Positions 35,882 to 47,082 are shown, numbered from the stretch's first letter. The stretch: DNA of 64,000 nucleotides from Sthenelais limicola (GCA_942159475.1 OW804096.1:14991871-15055870); one strand, 5' to 3'. The notes: generated by a model from the letters alone, not told the origin. Made by a program: numbers and translations.

Positions 35882-36352
35882 AGTAGTATGCGTTCAGCTA
35901 TAGACAGCTACTCCCGAATGTGAGTTTGCTGGAGGGCATGAGGTCATTAGTTATATAATAAGTCTTTATTATTGTTTAATAATAACGTCTTTATCCCTCT
36001 TATCATCCATCTGTTAATTTCTCATATTTTGATTGGGTATGAGTAGATAAGGAGGGGTGGGTGTGAACTAGAAGGGGAGGGGGGATTGATGGAAGGGGGG
36101 AGATATATAATGCTAAAAGGTATTGTTTCTTCTTTCAATATGTTTGTGTGAATGATTTGATTGGATGTTGTATAGGAATGAAGGGAGGGAGGAGTGTATG
36201 AGAGAGATAAAGGAGGGAGGGAGGGGGGAAGGAGGGAGGGAGTGTAGGGTAGAGGGGAGGGGGGAAGGATTTGAATGTGAATGTAGGATAATGATCCTTC
36301 TCCTTCGAATGCTGTTGTCTGAATGAATGAGATTATTACTGATTCATCTGGA
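35882..36352 (+). repeat. Polinton left terminal inverted repeat
   Basis: The outer 144 bp are identical to the right end. A purine-rich middle (about 36045-36265) has diverged and carries about 100 bp extra compared with the right copy. The inner block 36268-36352 (ending tactgattcatctgga) again matches 57696-57780. The open frames here are shadows of the GA-rich tract. Confidence 0.9.
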
Positions 36353-36599
36353 ACTTGACAGATAATGATCTGAACATGTGGACACGTGATATGTTGTCCT
36401 GAGACGATTTTTGATTGGTTAAGATTTTTTAATCTTTCATTATATAATCTGTACTGATATCTAATCATAATGCATGTCCTTAAAGATTATAAAGACATGA
36501 TTCATCTTTTATATCTTTGAATCCTTTGTTTGATAAATGTATTTATTATAATATAAGATTAGAAGGACATACATGATTGGTTGATATTATAAGAAAGCC

Positions 36600-36633
36600 C
36601 TATAAAACAGCACGGGAGAAATTCATTCAGGAC
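36600..36633 (+). promoter_or_regulatory. TATA box and initiator for the PC4-like gene
   Basis: CTATAAAACAG at 36599-36609 is followed about 25 bp later by TCATTC (36624), an initiator-like match. The first ATG of the gene is at 36688. Spacing fits a standard pol II core promoter. Confidence 0.55.
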
Positions 36634-36687
36634 CAAACACCATCTCATAATCGACAAGGAAGCTTCTATTCGACTAATACTTTCATC

Positions 36688-37747
36688 ATGCCAACATATA
36701 CATTATCAGAATCATTAGCCCTAGACTTTAAGACGAAGGGAAGGGTTACATTGATTAGAGATAAATCACTAAAACAACGATTTATCCATACCACGGTGGC
36801 TCATCTTCAGGCTGCGCTTGATGGACAGGAAGTATTAAAGGCTGACCAGGTCATTTCTTTAGAGGATGGATGGAAAATCACTATTTCTGATTTTAATGAA
36901 AAGGAGTATATTGCATTCGTGCATTTGGACTCATATTCTGAACGAATTCAGTAAGTTCATACCTACTAATACATATATACGCATATATCCATACACATGT
37001 TGATTATGGGTTTCAGATAAAATCACTTAAGAATAGGCATTTTTTAGGCTAATTTAAATGGTGACATTTATTAATAATGCATGTATTTATTGTCTTATGT
37101 TCTTTCTATCTTTTAGAAAGGACTGCTTTAATTTGACATGGCCTGAACTAGAAGGAATCGAGATTCTATTGAAGAATAGAGCAGTTGGAGGTATCAAAAG
37201 GAAGGGGGGAGTAATAGGAGAGAGCGAAGCAAAGAAGGTTAAGATTTACTCGAATGAGTGTTTCACTTGGAAACTTCTAAAGGATGGGGAAGTAATCGAC
37301 AATTCTTCCTCAGGATACCTTTCCTTCAAGTCGTGCAAGGAGGCCGCTAAACAAGCCCAGGAAATTCTTCAGGATCCTTCGGTTATTATTGACATTGATG
37401 GCGATACGGTGGAGAAGACTTCCCTTCCAGAACTATCCAGAAAGACGTATAATTACATTCTAAGAATGGAATGCTTCGCCATCCTTCAAAAACAACACCC
37501 TTTACAGGATGCGGACGGCATTACAAGGAGTCCTTTCATGGTCAACCCTGAGATCAGAAGAAAGGCTCACCTGAGGGTATCTATTCAGAGACTCTTCGAG
37601 GCAACGCAGGCTATTATGGAAGTCTACAAAATTCCAGATTCGTTGTCTAAGATAATATCAGCTGATACAATCCGGAAGGCTGATTTAGACATTAAGGTGG
37701 AGGAGATGGCATTCCAATCCGAGTTTGATGTCTTATATGATATGTAA
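36688..37747 (+). CDS. Spliced PC4-like DNA-binding protein
   Basis: Two exons, 36688-36950 and 37117-37747, flank a 166-bp GT-AG intron (gtaagt / ttttag) and give about 297 aa. The ATG at 36688 is the first one downstream of the TATA box. Residues ~55-110 read KITISDFNEKEYIAFVHLDS, then a short gap and NLTWPELEGIEILLKN. The hydrophobic pattern matches the PC4/p15 single-stranded-DNA-binding coactivator fold (strand-DF-strand...helix). The second exon has a segment (TWKLLKDGEVIDNSSSGYLS) resembling the YegP/DUF1508 strand-turn-helix motif. The C-terminal ~120 aa are helical and unrecognised. AATAAA is at 37787. The fold assignment is inference; the splice is well supported because it joins frames that otherwise stop. 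Confidence 0.65.
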
Positions 37748-37786
37748 CGCAAAGAGAATTTGGAGATATATCGATAGAATGTCACA

Positions 37787-37821
37787 AATAAAACACAAAC
37801 TTATATATTGTTTTGTTTATT
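37787..37821. terminator. Facing polyadenylation signals of convergent genes
   Basis: AATAAA on + at 37787-37792 serves the PC4-like gene (stop 37747). AATAAA on - at 37821-37816 serves the spliced 138-aa gene (stop 37879). The two 3' ends therefore overlap within a 131-bp gap. Confidence 0.6.
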
Positions 37822-37878
37822 AAATTATAATTCAGCGTTTCCTCTTACAGCATTTCTATTAAAAGTATATATATTACT

Positions 37879-39132
37879 TTAATGATTGCGTTCATCTTCT
37901 GGGTTTGTTTCCTTCCCCTCATGAGATTTTTCCTTTTCTTTTTCTTCCATATCACGGGATTTAGGAGGAATTCTGAAATGCGAATATTATAGATTATTAC
38001 TCAGAAGGTTTGCAAATGAATCGCAGATGAGTTTATTTTCAGAATAATTCCAAGCAGGAAATATTTTCAAGAAGTATCCTATTCTATATTATCCTCCTTT
38101 TTTCTAAGTAGGAAATGTAACATTCATTTCAATATAAACAAAATGAACAAATCACTACTTACGATATCCACTCAGCTTCTGGGTCAGACGAAGACGATAT
38201 CGTAAATATCTCGATTTCTTTTGAGACTGCTGGAACAGTTGGAATTGGAGGCGGCAAGTCGTTAAATTCCACAAATCCACATTTATCACACCTTCTCAGT
38301 TCGCGTTCCGTTTCCCTCCATCGTCTTTTACATCTCTTGTTTCCAATATGGCTGATCTATCAAATAAATAAATAATCACAAATAATTATATGTCATAGTT
38401 CTAACAAGAGTATATTCAATCATCAGTTATCATGAATTCAATTTCTTTTCTAATCGCGCTTCTAAATAGCATACGTAGTTTATTTCTAGTTGATAGGTGT
38501 CGCCACAAGACACAGTCCTATCCATGATCGATTCCTCTACGAGTATGAACATTTCGAAAGAAGTGGGTCATTCATAGCGCATATATCGGTAGAGACATGA
38601 CGTAATATACATTATAAATATTCCTTACTGATAAATTAGGGATTAGCGTCCTTTGATCCCTTACTCTCTTATGCGTGCATGAATATCTCATGATTCTGAT
38701 TCTAATACGGATTCATTATCGTTCCTCAGCATAAATAATGATCAACACGATACAGGCCATTACCGGAAATGCTTTTCTCACGTTCCTCTATGTACATAAT
38801 GGCACGTTCATGAACGGCGCATGATGGCATTTCTATATACACACAAACGGATAACTATCGATCTAGTTTAGTTGGGGATCGGTATATACAGTATTAGAAT
38901 AGACAATATAATATATTCCAGATACCTTTCTTTTTAATGATGTCAGATTATACCCATGAAGCTGTCCTAGTGTATACAGCTCACAGTCGATTTCCTGAAG
39001 TTTATTAACGATCTTTGAGAACGCTAATTCTCCTTCCAAATGCTGCCTGGAAACATAAATAATAGATTAATTCGATGTCAAGTAATATTCCAATATTTCA
39101 ACTGTGAAATAGAAATTTATGAATGCATTTGA

Positions 39133-39172
<40 letters not shown>

Positions 39173-39278
39173 CATATATTTAATGTATTTACGCGCATTA
39201 TGTCTTACTAGAGAATTATATTAGATCAATACAGTTGTTCCCTATTTATCTGAATCGTGCAAATACTTACTGAGTCAT
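37879..39278 (-). CDS. Four-exon 138-aa Polinton accessory protein with Cys pairs
   Basis: The minus-strand exons are 39271-39278, 38926-39046, 38163-38356 and 37879-37972. Each intron has consensus ends (gtaagt/ccag, gtatct/atag, gtaagt/tcag). The coding sum is 417 nt, exactly 138 codons plus stop. The frame is kept at every junction, and the first exon is only ATGACTCA. The N-terminal third is helical; residues ~48-72 are basic with Cys pairs (RCKRRWRE.. and RRCDKCGFVEF), suggesting a small zinc or DNA-binding knuckle. The C-terminus is acidic and Lys/Glu-rich. No family is recognised. It is convergent with the PC4-like gene, so both may belong to a left-end regulatory module. Confidence 0.6.
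39132..39170. repeat. (TA)n microsatellite
   Basis: A run of about 17 TA dinucleotides lies in intron 1 of the four-exon gene. Confidence 0.9.
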
Positions 39279-40308
39279 GACACTCGTTCGAAATGTTTCC
39301 TGAATGTTTCTCTGTAGGAAACTTGATTATCTCTTATAAATGCATCGTTATATACGTATTGTGTTCAAGATTAAATAGCTCGAGATAATAGCAAATGATG
39401 TGTGTTATCATTTATTTCGAACATCTAAGGACATGTACAATCTCTGTTTTAAGGTGAATCTCCAGCATCTACCTTAAGATAAGGGATATCGATATATTGA
39501 CACTATTTCTATAACCAGTACATATAATTTCTAAGTAATGTAACGAATGTAGGAGAGCAGTATATGAGAACAAATAAGAACAAATCTATATACCGTTATT
39601 TTTCTTAATACTCAGAACTGCACACTTTATAGAGAAATACAGTTTTCTCTTTCCTGAGATGTGTGAGTTTATAAATAACGATATATCTAAGAAGAGCATG
39701 CATCTAAGGTCACCTTTGACATAATAGATGAGATATGTCTCATGCGAAAACAGACATATATAAGACTATAACTATTAATCTAAGCATAGGTAATGTCACC
39801 TTTCACATAACGGATGCGATATGTTCTCATGGGAAAAGACAGCTGAATATGAAAGCTTATTCATGATAATACATGCATGCAACTAATTTCTCTATCCTAT
39901 CGATATGACACATTTCGTGAATCATCTTCTTCTAAAACTATGGATTCCTTCTCTCATGCATTCAGGCAACACACATTCGAAAATCTTTTAGACTTATCAT
40001 ATTTTTCATTCATAGGAAACTCTTTTATCGAAATAAAATAATAATGTTTCTGTTTATGAAATGTTCATATGCTTTGATCGTTCGTAAAGTATCGTTTTCT
40101 CATTCCTTTTTATGTAATTTTCCTGTGTTTTGTTTGCTCCTTTCAATCGATTCTAGGGGAACTGGAATAAAGTTTCATCTGTATGAATAAATTCCTAATA
40201 ATGACAATATGTGTATGCATATATATATGTCTATATTCATATATTTTCATTTGAATAGTTTCCATTATAATCAAATGAACACATCATTATCCATATGGAA
40301 TTGAAAAG
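39279..40308. other. Polinton intergenic region with imperfect 50-bp direct repeat
   Basis: AT-rich DNA upstream of the 138-aa gene and downstream of the membrane-protein gene. The phrases gtcacctttgacataatagatgagatatg (about 39709) and gtcacctttcacataacggatgcgatatg (about 39794) are diverged direct repeats. A short terminal exon of the membrane-protein gene could hide here (acceptor tttattccag near 40170), but it cannot be shown. Confidence 0.45.
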
Positions 40309-42511
40309 TTATATTCTTACCCCTGCCTGGTAGAACTCGGTTTGCTTTACCACTCTTCGAGGACGTCCCATATCCCTATTTTCCCTTGGAGGAACCGGAG
40401 GGGGTAAGGTAGAGGATCCTGATGTCTGCTTTTCGTGGGTGGGACTCTCAGACTTAGGAATCAAGGGTGCGGGAGAAGGGCGACTCTCACTTGCTTCTTT
40501 CTTTTCACAAATTGCAGGAGGTTTCTTATCTTGCTGATGGGAAGGTGAACCATCCTTCCTATTTGATGACGGTTGAGGTGAAAGGGGTTTTTTTTCCAAG
40601 GGTGCGAAAGCTGCATCAGGGAGTGGATTTTTGGAAGGATCCACAGGACTTCTCCTGAAAATATGAACAAATAGAAACATTCAAAACTCTTATTTCTTAT
40701 TTAACTCAATACATAAGAACACATATGCTGGAAAAGATGAATTTCATTTAGTATTCATGAATGGGTCATTACTTCAAATGAGAACTTTTCATGATATTCT
40801 CTTATTCTTAGTAATGGAGCTATATTTAATTAATTTACCGTTCATTCTTTATGAGATGGGTTGCAGAAGGCGTGGAACTGTCACATGCCGTCACAGTGTC
40901 GTCTTCGTTATCGTCACTTTCCTCAGTTGAAGTAAGGTCACGCCCGCCCTCTATCTGTCTTGTATCATCGGAGATACATGTTGTTGTTGTGTAATCAGTC
41001 AGAGGTTCATAGGAGGTTGAGGGTTGGGCGGAGGTAGAGATGGAGTCTGATGCCGATATAAAGCGGGTCTCATCTACTTTGCTCCTTCCTGGAGTCGAAT
41101 GCCTGACAGGTGAAGGCATATTTAAAAGTTGTTCCTCATATAATTCCCTACGTCTTCTCATTCTGATCGTCAGAAAGACAAAAATCAGAATCATCCCGAT
41201 GATTAGCACACAGGCTGCTGAAGAAATACCGGTTACCGTAATAGAAAACTTACTCATCCCAATGTGTAACGAGGCATTGTCTTTATGAGTAGGAGCAGAT
41301 GGTACAGCTGTAGACCGGAATTCGGTAAAAGTAAATACTGAAACGGGACTTTCAGATGACGTAAATAACACTCGGACAGTATAAGGTGATGTGACAATAG
41401 GCATTTTCATTCTTAAAGAAGAACCAATCTTATCATAAGATAGAGGACTTTTCTTATTTTGACTTGTCGTTGTCCCCCTTTTTTTTCCACTTTCTTTTTT
41501 AGAAATGATCCTTCTGATTTCTTCACTGAATGGGTTTCTTAGGGATTCAATCATGGGTAAAGTAGGCCTAACTCGATCTAATGCAAGTTCAGGTGCAGAA
41601 ATACCAGTATTAGAAATTTCCGAATGGGGACTTGTACTCAGAATTCGGGACGCATCTTCAGTCGTAGTGAATTCACCTCGATTTGCAGTATTGTCTGTAT
41701 AGGTGGTGACCTCGTTATTATTAGGTGTTGCATGATTTTCAAAGGGGGAACTTGTTTCTTCATTTCTTACTTGAGAATTTACACTAGAAGATATTTCTTC
41801 TTCCTGCTGAATTGGTGCATTTGTCCGAACTGACTGATGAACATTTACATTTGCTTCCAGGCTCATATTAGGAAATAATGACTGAGAAAAATCTTGCGTG
41901 CTATTCTCACCGGTGGGGGATAATGAGTGGGGAAAACCTTCTGTGCTATTCTCACTGGAGTTGGAGACGATATTTTTCATGTCAAGACCGGATCGTGTAA
42001 TCGTAGCATTCAGATTCTCTTCAAAATATGTTTTTGAATATTGAAGAGTTGAACTTTTATCAACATTTCCTGTCTCCTGAGGACTAACAGACGATTCCTC
42101 TTCAGTATTATGAGTGGATTTGAACATCGAGACAGCTTCATTAGAAGTTACAGGAGGTGGGATAGTTATCCGAAGACGGTTACACTCTGTGCGAACCGTC
42201 ACTTCCTTCTTAAAGAATGAAAATTTCTCACTCAGGCAAATATCGATTCCTTTTGTGTTCCTGAGATCGATTTCCCTTACATTTGGAAATATTTTTTTCA
42301 ATATTTCAGGCTGCACATCAACAATTGAAAGTCTAAAGTCAACAGACCTGATCCTGTAGTAAGTGGATTCCTGAATGAATGCAGACAACCTCACATGTCT
42401 ACAGGTGACCTTTCGAAGAGAAGAACAGTGACAAATTCGGCATAGTTCACCCCTTATTAGAAAAAGGCAACAAACGATAATAAATATTGTCCTAATCTTT
42501 AGTAGTTCCAT
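40309..42511 (-). CDS. Type I membrane protein with LRRNT-like ectodomain, large member
   Basis: Exon 1 is 40839-42511 and exon 2 is 40654 down to at least 40321 (intron gtaaat / ttttcag, phase 2). Exon 2 reads through a second donor-like site to a stop at 40309, giving about 670 aa. Residues 1-22 are a signal peptide. Cys at 24, 27, 29 and 37 form C-x2-C-x-C-x7-C, as in LRR N-caps. One LRR-like segment (FPNVREIDLRN) and Cys 92 and 110 follow. A long Ser/Thr-rich, probably O-glycosylated stalk runs to ~425, then a transmembrane helix (~427-450) with an RMRRRR stop. The cytoplasmic tail has YEEQLL, acidic stretches and a proline motif (LPPPVPPR) suited to SH3 binding. It is divergent to the homologous gene at 42938. 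Function is unknown; an envelope, receptor or decoy role is inference. Confidence 0.65.
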
Positions 42512-42937
42512 TGTGCTTTCCTTCTTTAAAGATCCTGATCGTATTCACTGTGATCCAATCTGCTTTGACTTCGATTAATAATCTGACTCGTTCTTATGGC
42601 TGACCTCGTGTAATCTCTTCGAGGGTAAGCGGGCGTAAGAGAGTGTAACCAGGTTCATCTAAGTGTATCTCCCGATGACTGACATGTGTCAATGCTATAA
42701 ACGGACTGACCCCAAGCGGTCAGTAGCAACACCCCTGCGGTATAGAAGCGGAACCGGGTGAGCATATCCGGGGCTTTGATTATTTCCCTATCGTAAAATC
42801 CTACTTAACCGACTTCATAAACTGGATAATAGATAGTGTAAATCGTTCATGTTAAGGCTTTACACCTTTACTAATATTCAACAGATTTATAGGAAGCGTC
42901 ATTCTCCCATTCTCGATCAAACTACAAGGACGCCATC
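42512..42937. promoter_or_regulatory. Shared intergenic promoter of the divergent membrane-protein pair
   Basis: This 426-bp gap separates the two head-to-head start codons. A TATAAA is at 42696-42701 and further AT-rich candidates lie near 42886. One bidirectional region presumably drives both genes. Confidence 0.45.
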
Positions 42938-45151
42938 ATGCTGAAGCTCATCTTAATTCTAACTCTCACACATTCAATTGGAGTTAAGGCACAGGCAGAT
43001 ATTTGCCTATTTTGCGACTGTGATGTTGCAAAAAGACGAATTACTTGCAGGGGATATCAGTCCCCCTTTGACAGAACAATTGAAAGAAGCCACCTTTATA
43101 ATGAACTGGATTGGAGTTCCTGCAATATTCATTCATTCAACGAGAAATTTATTCTAGATAAGTTTTTAGCAGTTAAATGGATTGATGTCAGAAGTCAACT
43201 TTCTTCATCATTGGATTGTGAAACAATACCCAAGTCCCCTCCTTACACTCTTCTTTCGGACTGTGACTTTATCTCATCAACTCCCGCACCTAACTTCACA
43301 TCAACAAACAAAATATCGGTAAGTTAAATCATTTCCTTACATCCCCATTTTATTACTCTGACGAACGTCTTGTTGCGCATTCACTCATATAAGATCAGTA
43401 GCGGCGGGGATTTTATGGGATCGATCTTGTGAGAATGTTTATATTCACATTGTTTAATGCATGAAAGTGCTGAACCGATGCGAACGAACAAGGACTGGAT
43501 GATTATTCCGGAAATAGGACATTTCAAGCTCTTTCGGGTATCATATTGTGCAGAATAGTCACTTCCTTTCAAACTTGGCTCTGAGCCAACTAGGATACAG
43601 CACCGGGTCAAGTTTGCTTGGGGTCATACATGAATGCATGTTCCAATGTAACGATGCGCATCAGTTCAAAGTTGTACACATCCTATCAGTAAACGTAAAT
43701 TTGAGGAAAAATGGAGTACAGGAGCTATAATAAATAAACATGCAGCAGTTCTTTACATGTTTTAGTTATATGGGTCGGAATCTGGCAAGGGGAGAGGAAT
43801 TTGCATGTTGAGTCCTGAATCAACAATTTACCGTGATGATACCTGAATTCGTACATCTCTGACTCTGATTCTGCTTCGCAACTCAAGAGAAGCCTGTAAA
43901 TCTATTTATTTATCATCCATCCTTGGAAATAGTTTTGTAAATGATCCCTTAAGACATTCTGTAGGTGAAGTTTCATTAACAGTTGTGTACATGTCATGTA
44001 TGTAGCGAAACGCTCTCACACTCTACGCAATTAGTTACGGGTTATCTCACTGCAGGCAGCACCTTCCGATCACTCAAATTCTTTTTCGTTATAGATGGAC
44101 GCAGTGCATCATACTCATTTATTATTTAGATCTCAGTTACGGGTTATATCACTGCAGGCAGCACCTTTCGATCGCTCAAATTCTCTTTCGTTATAGTGTG
44201 ACTATAGATCTTCATACAGCATAATAGGGAATTAAATTATAATGATGTCCGGTAAACCGAATAAAGTCACTTCCTAGGTATAATCTATAGATGCTCGACC
44301 TCTTGAATCTCCCAATTTCTTTCTTGTGTATGAATAGTCGCAGTGCATTATACTCAAATTAATAGAGGGGATTTGATTAAAATAGGAGTGAAAATAAAGA
44401 TTAAGTCGTATTATTATAGTAAGTCGATTTTGTTACACATTGCTTTACGTGTGAGTATAGATCGTAATGCCGCATAATGGAAATTTGATTATAAACCTAA
44501 TTCCTTAAAATTAATATAGATCTTTCTTCATTTTCAGCGTACATCAGAAATTGGAATTGAAACGTCTACTGCATTCATTTCTTCATCCACTCAGTTAACA
44601 CACGAACCCATAACTGAAATAACTACCCATCTTTCTTCAAAGATAACATCCTCAACTCCACACCCTCAGATCACTCCCACGCTTCTCCCTCCAGTGACTA
44701 ATTGGACTAGAATCACCTCGACAAAACCTTCATTTTCATTTTCTCAGGTATGGCAGGATGAAAGATTTTCATTATTTTAAAGGATATGATTATAAGACTT
44801 CTCATTATTATTACAATATATGTATTGATATATCTATTTATTTTTATTCAGACTGGAGAAATAGAAACTTCTTCTGGTGGTGTTTCCTTTGCAACGTCAC
44901 CCCCATCACCCGGAACTCAAATTAGTAGTAACAGAGGTCTCATTATAGGATTATCTGTTTCGTTAACTCTTCTGGGAGTGTTTGCACTTTCAGTTTTGAG
45001 TATACTAATCATCATAAGGATTATGAAGCATCGAAGGGAAATGAGGTTTCTCAATTTCTCAATAAACAACGCCATATATAATCCTGACCATTCCCTTGAA
45101 ATGGGAGAGGTTAACTATGAAGAAGGGTATGATAATGAAAGTGGAATATGA
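42938..45151 (+). CDS. Type I membrane protein with LRRNT-like ectodomain, small member
   Basis: Three exons, 42938-43318, 44538-44747 and 44852-45151 (all GT-AG, all phase 0), sum to 891 nt or 296 aa. Residues 1-19 are a signal peptide. Cys 23, 26, 28 and 37 (C-x2-C-x-C-x8-C) and Cys 94 and 109 align with those of the divergent neighbour at 24, 27, 29, 37, 92 and 110, so the two are paralogs. A WIDVR segment corresponds to EIDLR. Exon 2 is almost wholly Ser/Thr/Pro, a mucin-like stalk. Exon 3 holds the transmembrane helix (~227-252) and a short tail with tyrosines in acidic context (NYEEGYDNESGI). Intron 1 is large (1.2 kb). Function is unknown. Confidence 0.7.
43319..44537 (+). other. Large intron with a ~63-bp duplicated segment
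   Basis: The phrase agttacgggttatctcactg...gcaggcagcacctt...ttcgttatag occurs at 44033-44095 and again at 44134-44197. A partial relative (cgcagtgcattatactcaaa) is at about 44339 and a matching cgcagtgcatcatactcatt at 44100. There is no coding frame with support. Confidence 0.5.
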
Positions 45152-45212
45152 AGGTAATTATAACAAACTCGTTTTTCATATTTATGTACATATTTCACTT
45201 TATTCTCGTCCG

Positions 45213-45641
45213 TTATTGAACAATTTTATCATTTTCTTTCAAATTTTCGGTGAACATTCCAATGAAATTACACATTTTTACATTTCTTGTACGAAAATAA
45301 GTGTATAATATACAATAGTTTCCGCACACAGGTTCATCTCCTTGGATCCTTCTTCGTGAGTATATATATTTTCCATTCCCATTAGAAACTAGGAATGAAT
45401 GAATTAGCATGTTATACATTTTAGGATCTGAACCTAATGAATCGAAGAATTCACATGGATTACCTTTTTCAATTCTAATAGCTACCCAATGCTTCCCTTT
45501 CCCGCTTACTTTGTCAGTATTTACAATAAAAATAACGGGGGCATTACTCCCATGTTTAAAATAAATAAGGTTTTCATATGACATAACACCTCCAAAATAG
45601 GGATTTGACTTCAGGTATTTGTATATTGTTTGAGAATCCAT
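45213..45641 (-). CDS. PRO: Adenain-like cysteine protease (Ulp1/C5 fold)
   Basis: This is a maturation protease of 142 aa. The order of catalytic residues matches the adenovirus endopeptidase: His51 (KGKHWVAI), Asp67 (EFFDSLG), Gln100 (RRIQGDEP, oxyanion) and Cys106 (VCGNYC). It is expected to cleave capsid and core precursors during virion assembly. It sits 5 nt downstream of the capsid gene on the same strand and is the last member of the tightly packed minus-strand run. Length is near the short end for Polinton proteases (adenain is about 200 aa), but all motifs are present. The 3' end faces the + strand membrane-protein gene, 61 bp away. Confidence 0.9.
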   Translation of the reverse strand: MDSQTIYKYLKSNPYFGGVMSYENLIYFKHGSNAPVIFIVNTDKVSGKGKHWVAIRIEKGNPCEFFDSLGSDPKMYNMLIHSFLVSNGNGKYIYSRRRIQGDEPVCGNYCILYTYFRTRNVKMCNFIGMFTENLKENDKIVQ

Positions 45642-45646
45642 CTTTG

Positions 45647-47080
45647 TTATGTGTGTACAATCACATTTCGTGCAGCATCAATATTTAATAAGCCGTCGAA
45701 TGAACCATATGCGATAATTGCCACTGGTTCGGTTAGGGCTTTTTCAAATCTTACGGATAGTCTCGTACTTCCGTGCCTAATCGGATTTGAAAATGATTTT
45801 CCTTTACTTTTTTCTAAGTCGAAAATGTACATTGCATACCCATTTCCAAATTCTGTATAGGATATAGACGGAGCCTCCTTTTGCCAAGGTGGAACGACCT
45901 CAAATATTGATGCATACGATCTTGTATAGTGATTACTTTTATAGTTAGGAGTAAGTGCTGGAATTGGAGTTTGGCCATCAATCTCAAAGTTAAGGTAGTT
46001 AACATTGAAGTTTGCAAAGTTAAATGGGTTTCTTTCACAACTTCCAATTGAAGCTTCAGATGCAACAAATCCGATAACAAGCCTTTTCGGAATATTATCT
46101 TGAAAAAGATTTTCAACAATGAAATCGTAACTGTTAATCGGAACATTAAACGATTTGATATCACTTCGGGTGTATGGGTAGATTGCAGGAGATTTTTTAA
46201 TCACTTCTCCGTGGGAAATGATTAGTCCGGGATGAACTTTAACAAAGGGTACGGAAAGAAATGCCGATTTAACATTTAATCTATAATTTGTGGATCTTTT
46301 AGGAGTTGGTGGCTCAGGTGTTTTAGGAGATGTATTTGTGCTGCCACCATCTTCTCCTGTCATATTAGACTTCGGGAAATTGAAAACTTTCGGAACAAAA
46401 AAAGCATCATCATCATCAGTTTCTAACTTTTTATACATCAGTCTAAATTGATCTTGTGCAGGGTAAAACCTAATATTCATAGGAACACCATTTAAAATTA
46501 ACCGCTCTTGATCACATATATCTGCAAAAATTTTACTGCATACTGTCAAAACCTTCCCATTTGATGTTAAATCAGCCCTTTGCAATAAACCATGATTTTC
46601 TTTAAGTTCATAATCATCCATTATTCCTGCAATATCTTTCTTAAATGCAGCCAGAGTTAGCCAGCTTGAGAAGTCATTTATCCCATATCCTAGTAATGTA
46701 TCCATTATAGCCTTATATGGATAGTTTGTTCCCACTCCTGAGGTAAGAAGCTGATTTTGAAGAGATAAATGAACCTGCTCAAAAATTGTTGAGGCAGGTG
46801 AGTTAATAAGCCCTACTGGGTCTTTTTCAATATCCCCAACTGGCTTTCCGTCATCGGTTAATATCTCCAATCCTAAGTGAATTCTTATTTTATCCATCAT
46901 TACATAATCTGCTGAGTTATTTGGAATATCAAATTCGATAACACTATTTGATGAGAGTGAACCAACAGGTCGAAAATATTTAAAGTACACATCTTGAATT
47001 CCCGTTTCTACTGGGGGAATCGTAAATAACGCTAACTTGTCCTCATACCCTTCTCCAGCCCCTTCAGGAATGTAAGACAT
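45647..47080 (-). CDS. MCP: Major capsid protein, double jelly-roll (hexon-like)
   Basis: 477 aa. The N-terminus (FRPVGSLSSNSVIEFDIPNN), the following YVMMDKIRIHLGLEI strand region and the SPASTIFEQVHLSLQNQLLT segment are typical of Polinton/adintovirus capsid proteins, as is the length. Double jelly-roll trimers form the pseudo-hexagonal shell of PRD1-adenovirus lineage viruses. A Pro/Ser/Thr-rich loop (~243-260) probably lies between jelly-rolls. The start at 47080 is 2 nt after the upstream core gene's stop, with no room for a separate leader, so expression needs reinitiation, a promoter within the upstream gene, or splicing. The protease follows immediately. Confidence 0.9.
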   Translation of the reverse strand: MSYIPEGAGEGYEDKLALFTIPPVETGIQDVYFKYFRPVGSLSSNSVIEFDIPNNSADYVMMDKIRIHLGLEILTDDGKPVGDIEKDPVGLINSPASTIFEQVHLSLQNQLLTSGVGTNYPYKAIMDTLLGYGINDFSSWLTLAAFKKDIAGIMDDYELKENHGLLQRADLTSNGKVLTVCSKIFADICDQERLILNGVPMNIRFYPAQDQFRLMYKKLETDDDDAFFVPKVFNFPKSNMTGEDGGSTNTSPKTPEPPTPKRSTNYRLNVKSAFLSVPFVKVHPGLIISHGEVIKKSPAIYPYTRSDIKSFNVPINSYDFIVENLFQDNIPKRLVIGFVASEASIGSCERNPFNFANFNVNYLNFEIDGQTPIPALTPNYKSNHYTRSYASIFEVVPPWQKEAPSISYTEFGNGYAMYIFDLEKSKGKSFSNPIRHGSTRLSVRFEKALTEPVAIIAYGSFDGLLNIDAARNVIVHT

Positions 47081-47082
47081 TA

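Noticed and set aside
36022..36468. 148-codon minus-strand frame in the Polinton left end
   Set aside because: Lies in the pyrimidine-rich part of the terminal repeat; the right terminal repeat does not preserve it.
40170..40308. Short terminal exon for the large membrane protein (acceptor tttattccag)
   Set aside because: Would add only two codons before a stop; read-through to the stop at 40309 is equally good.
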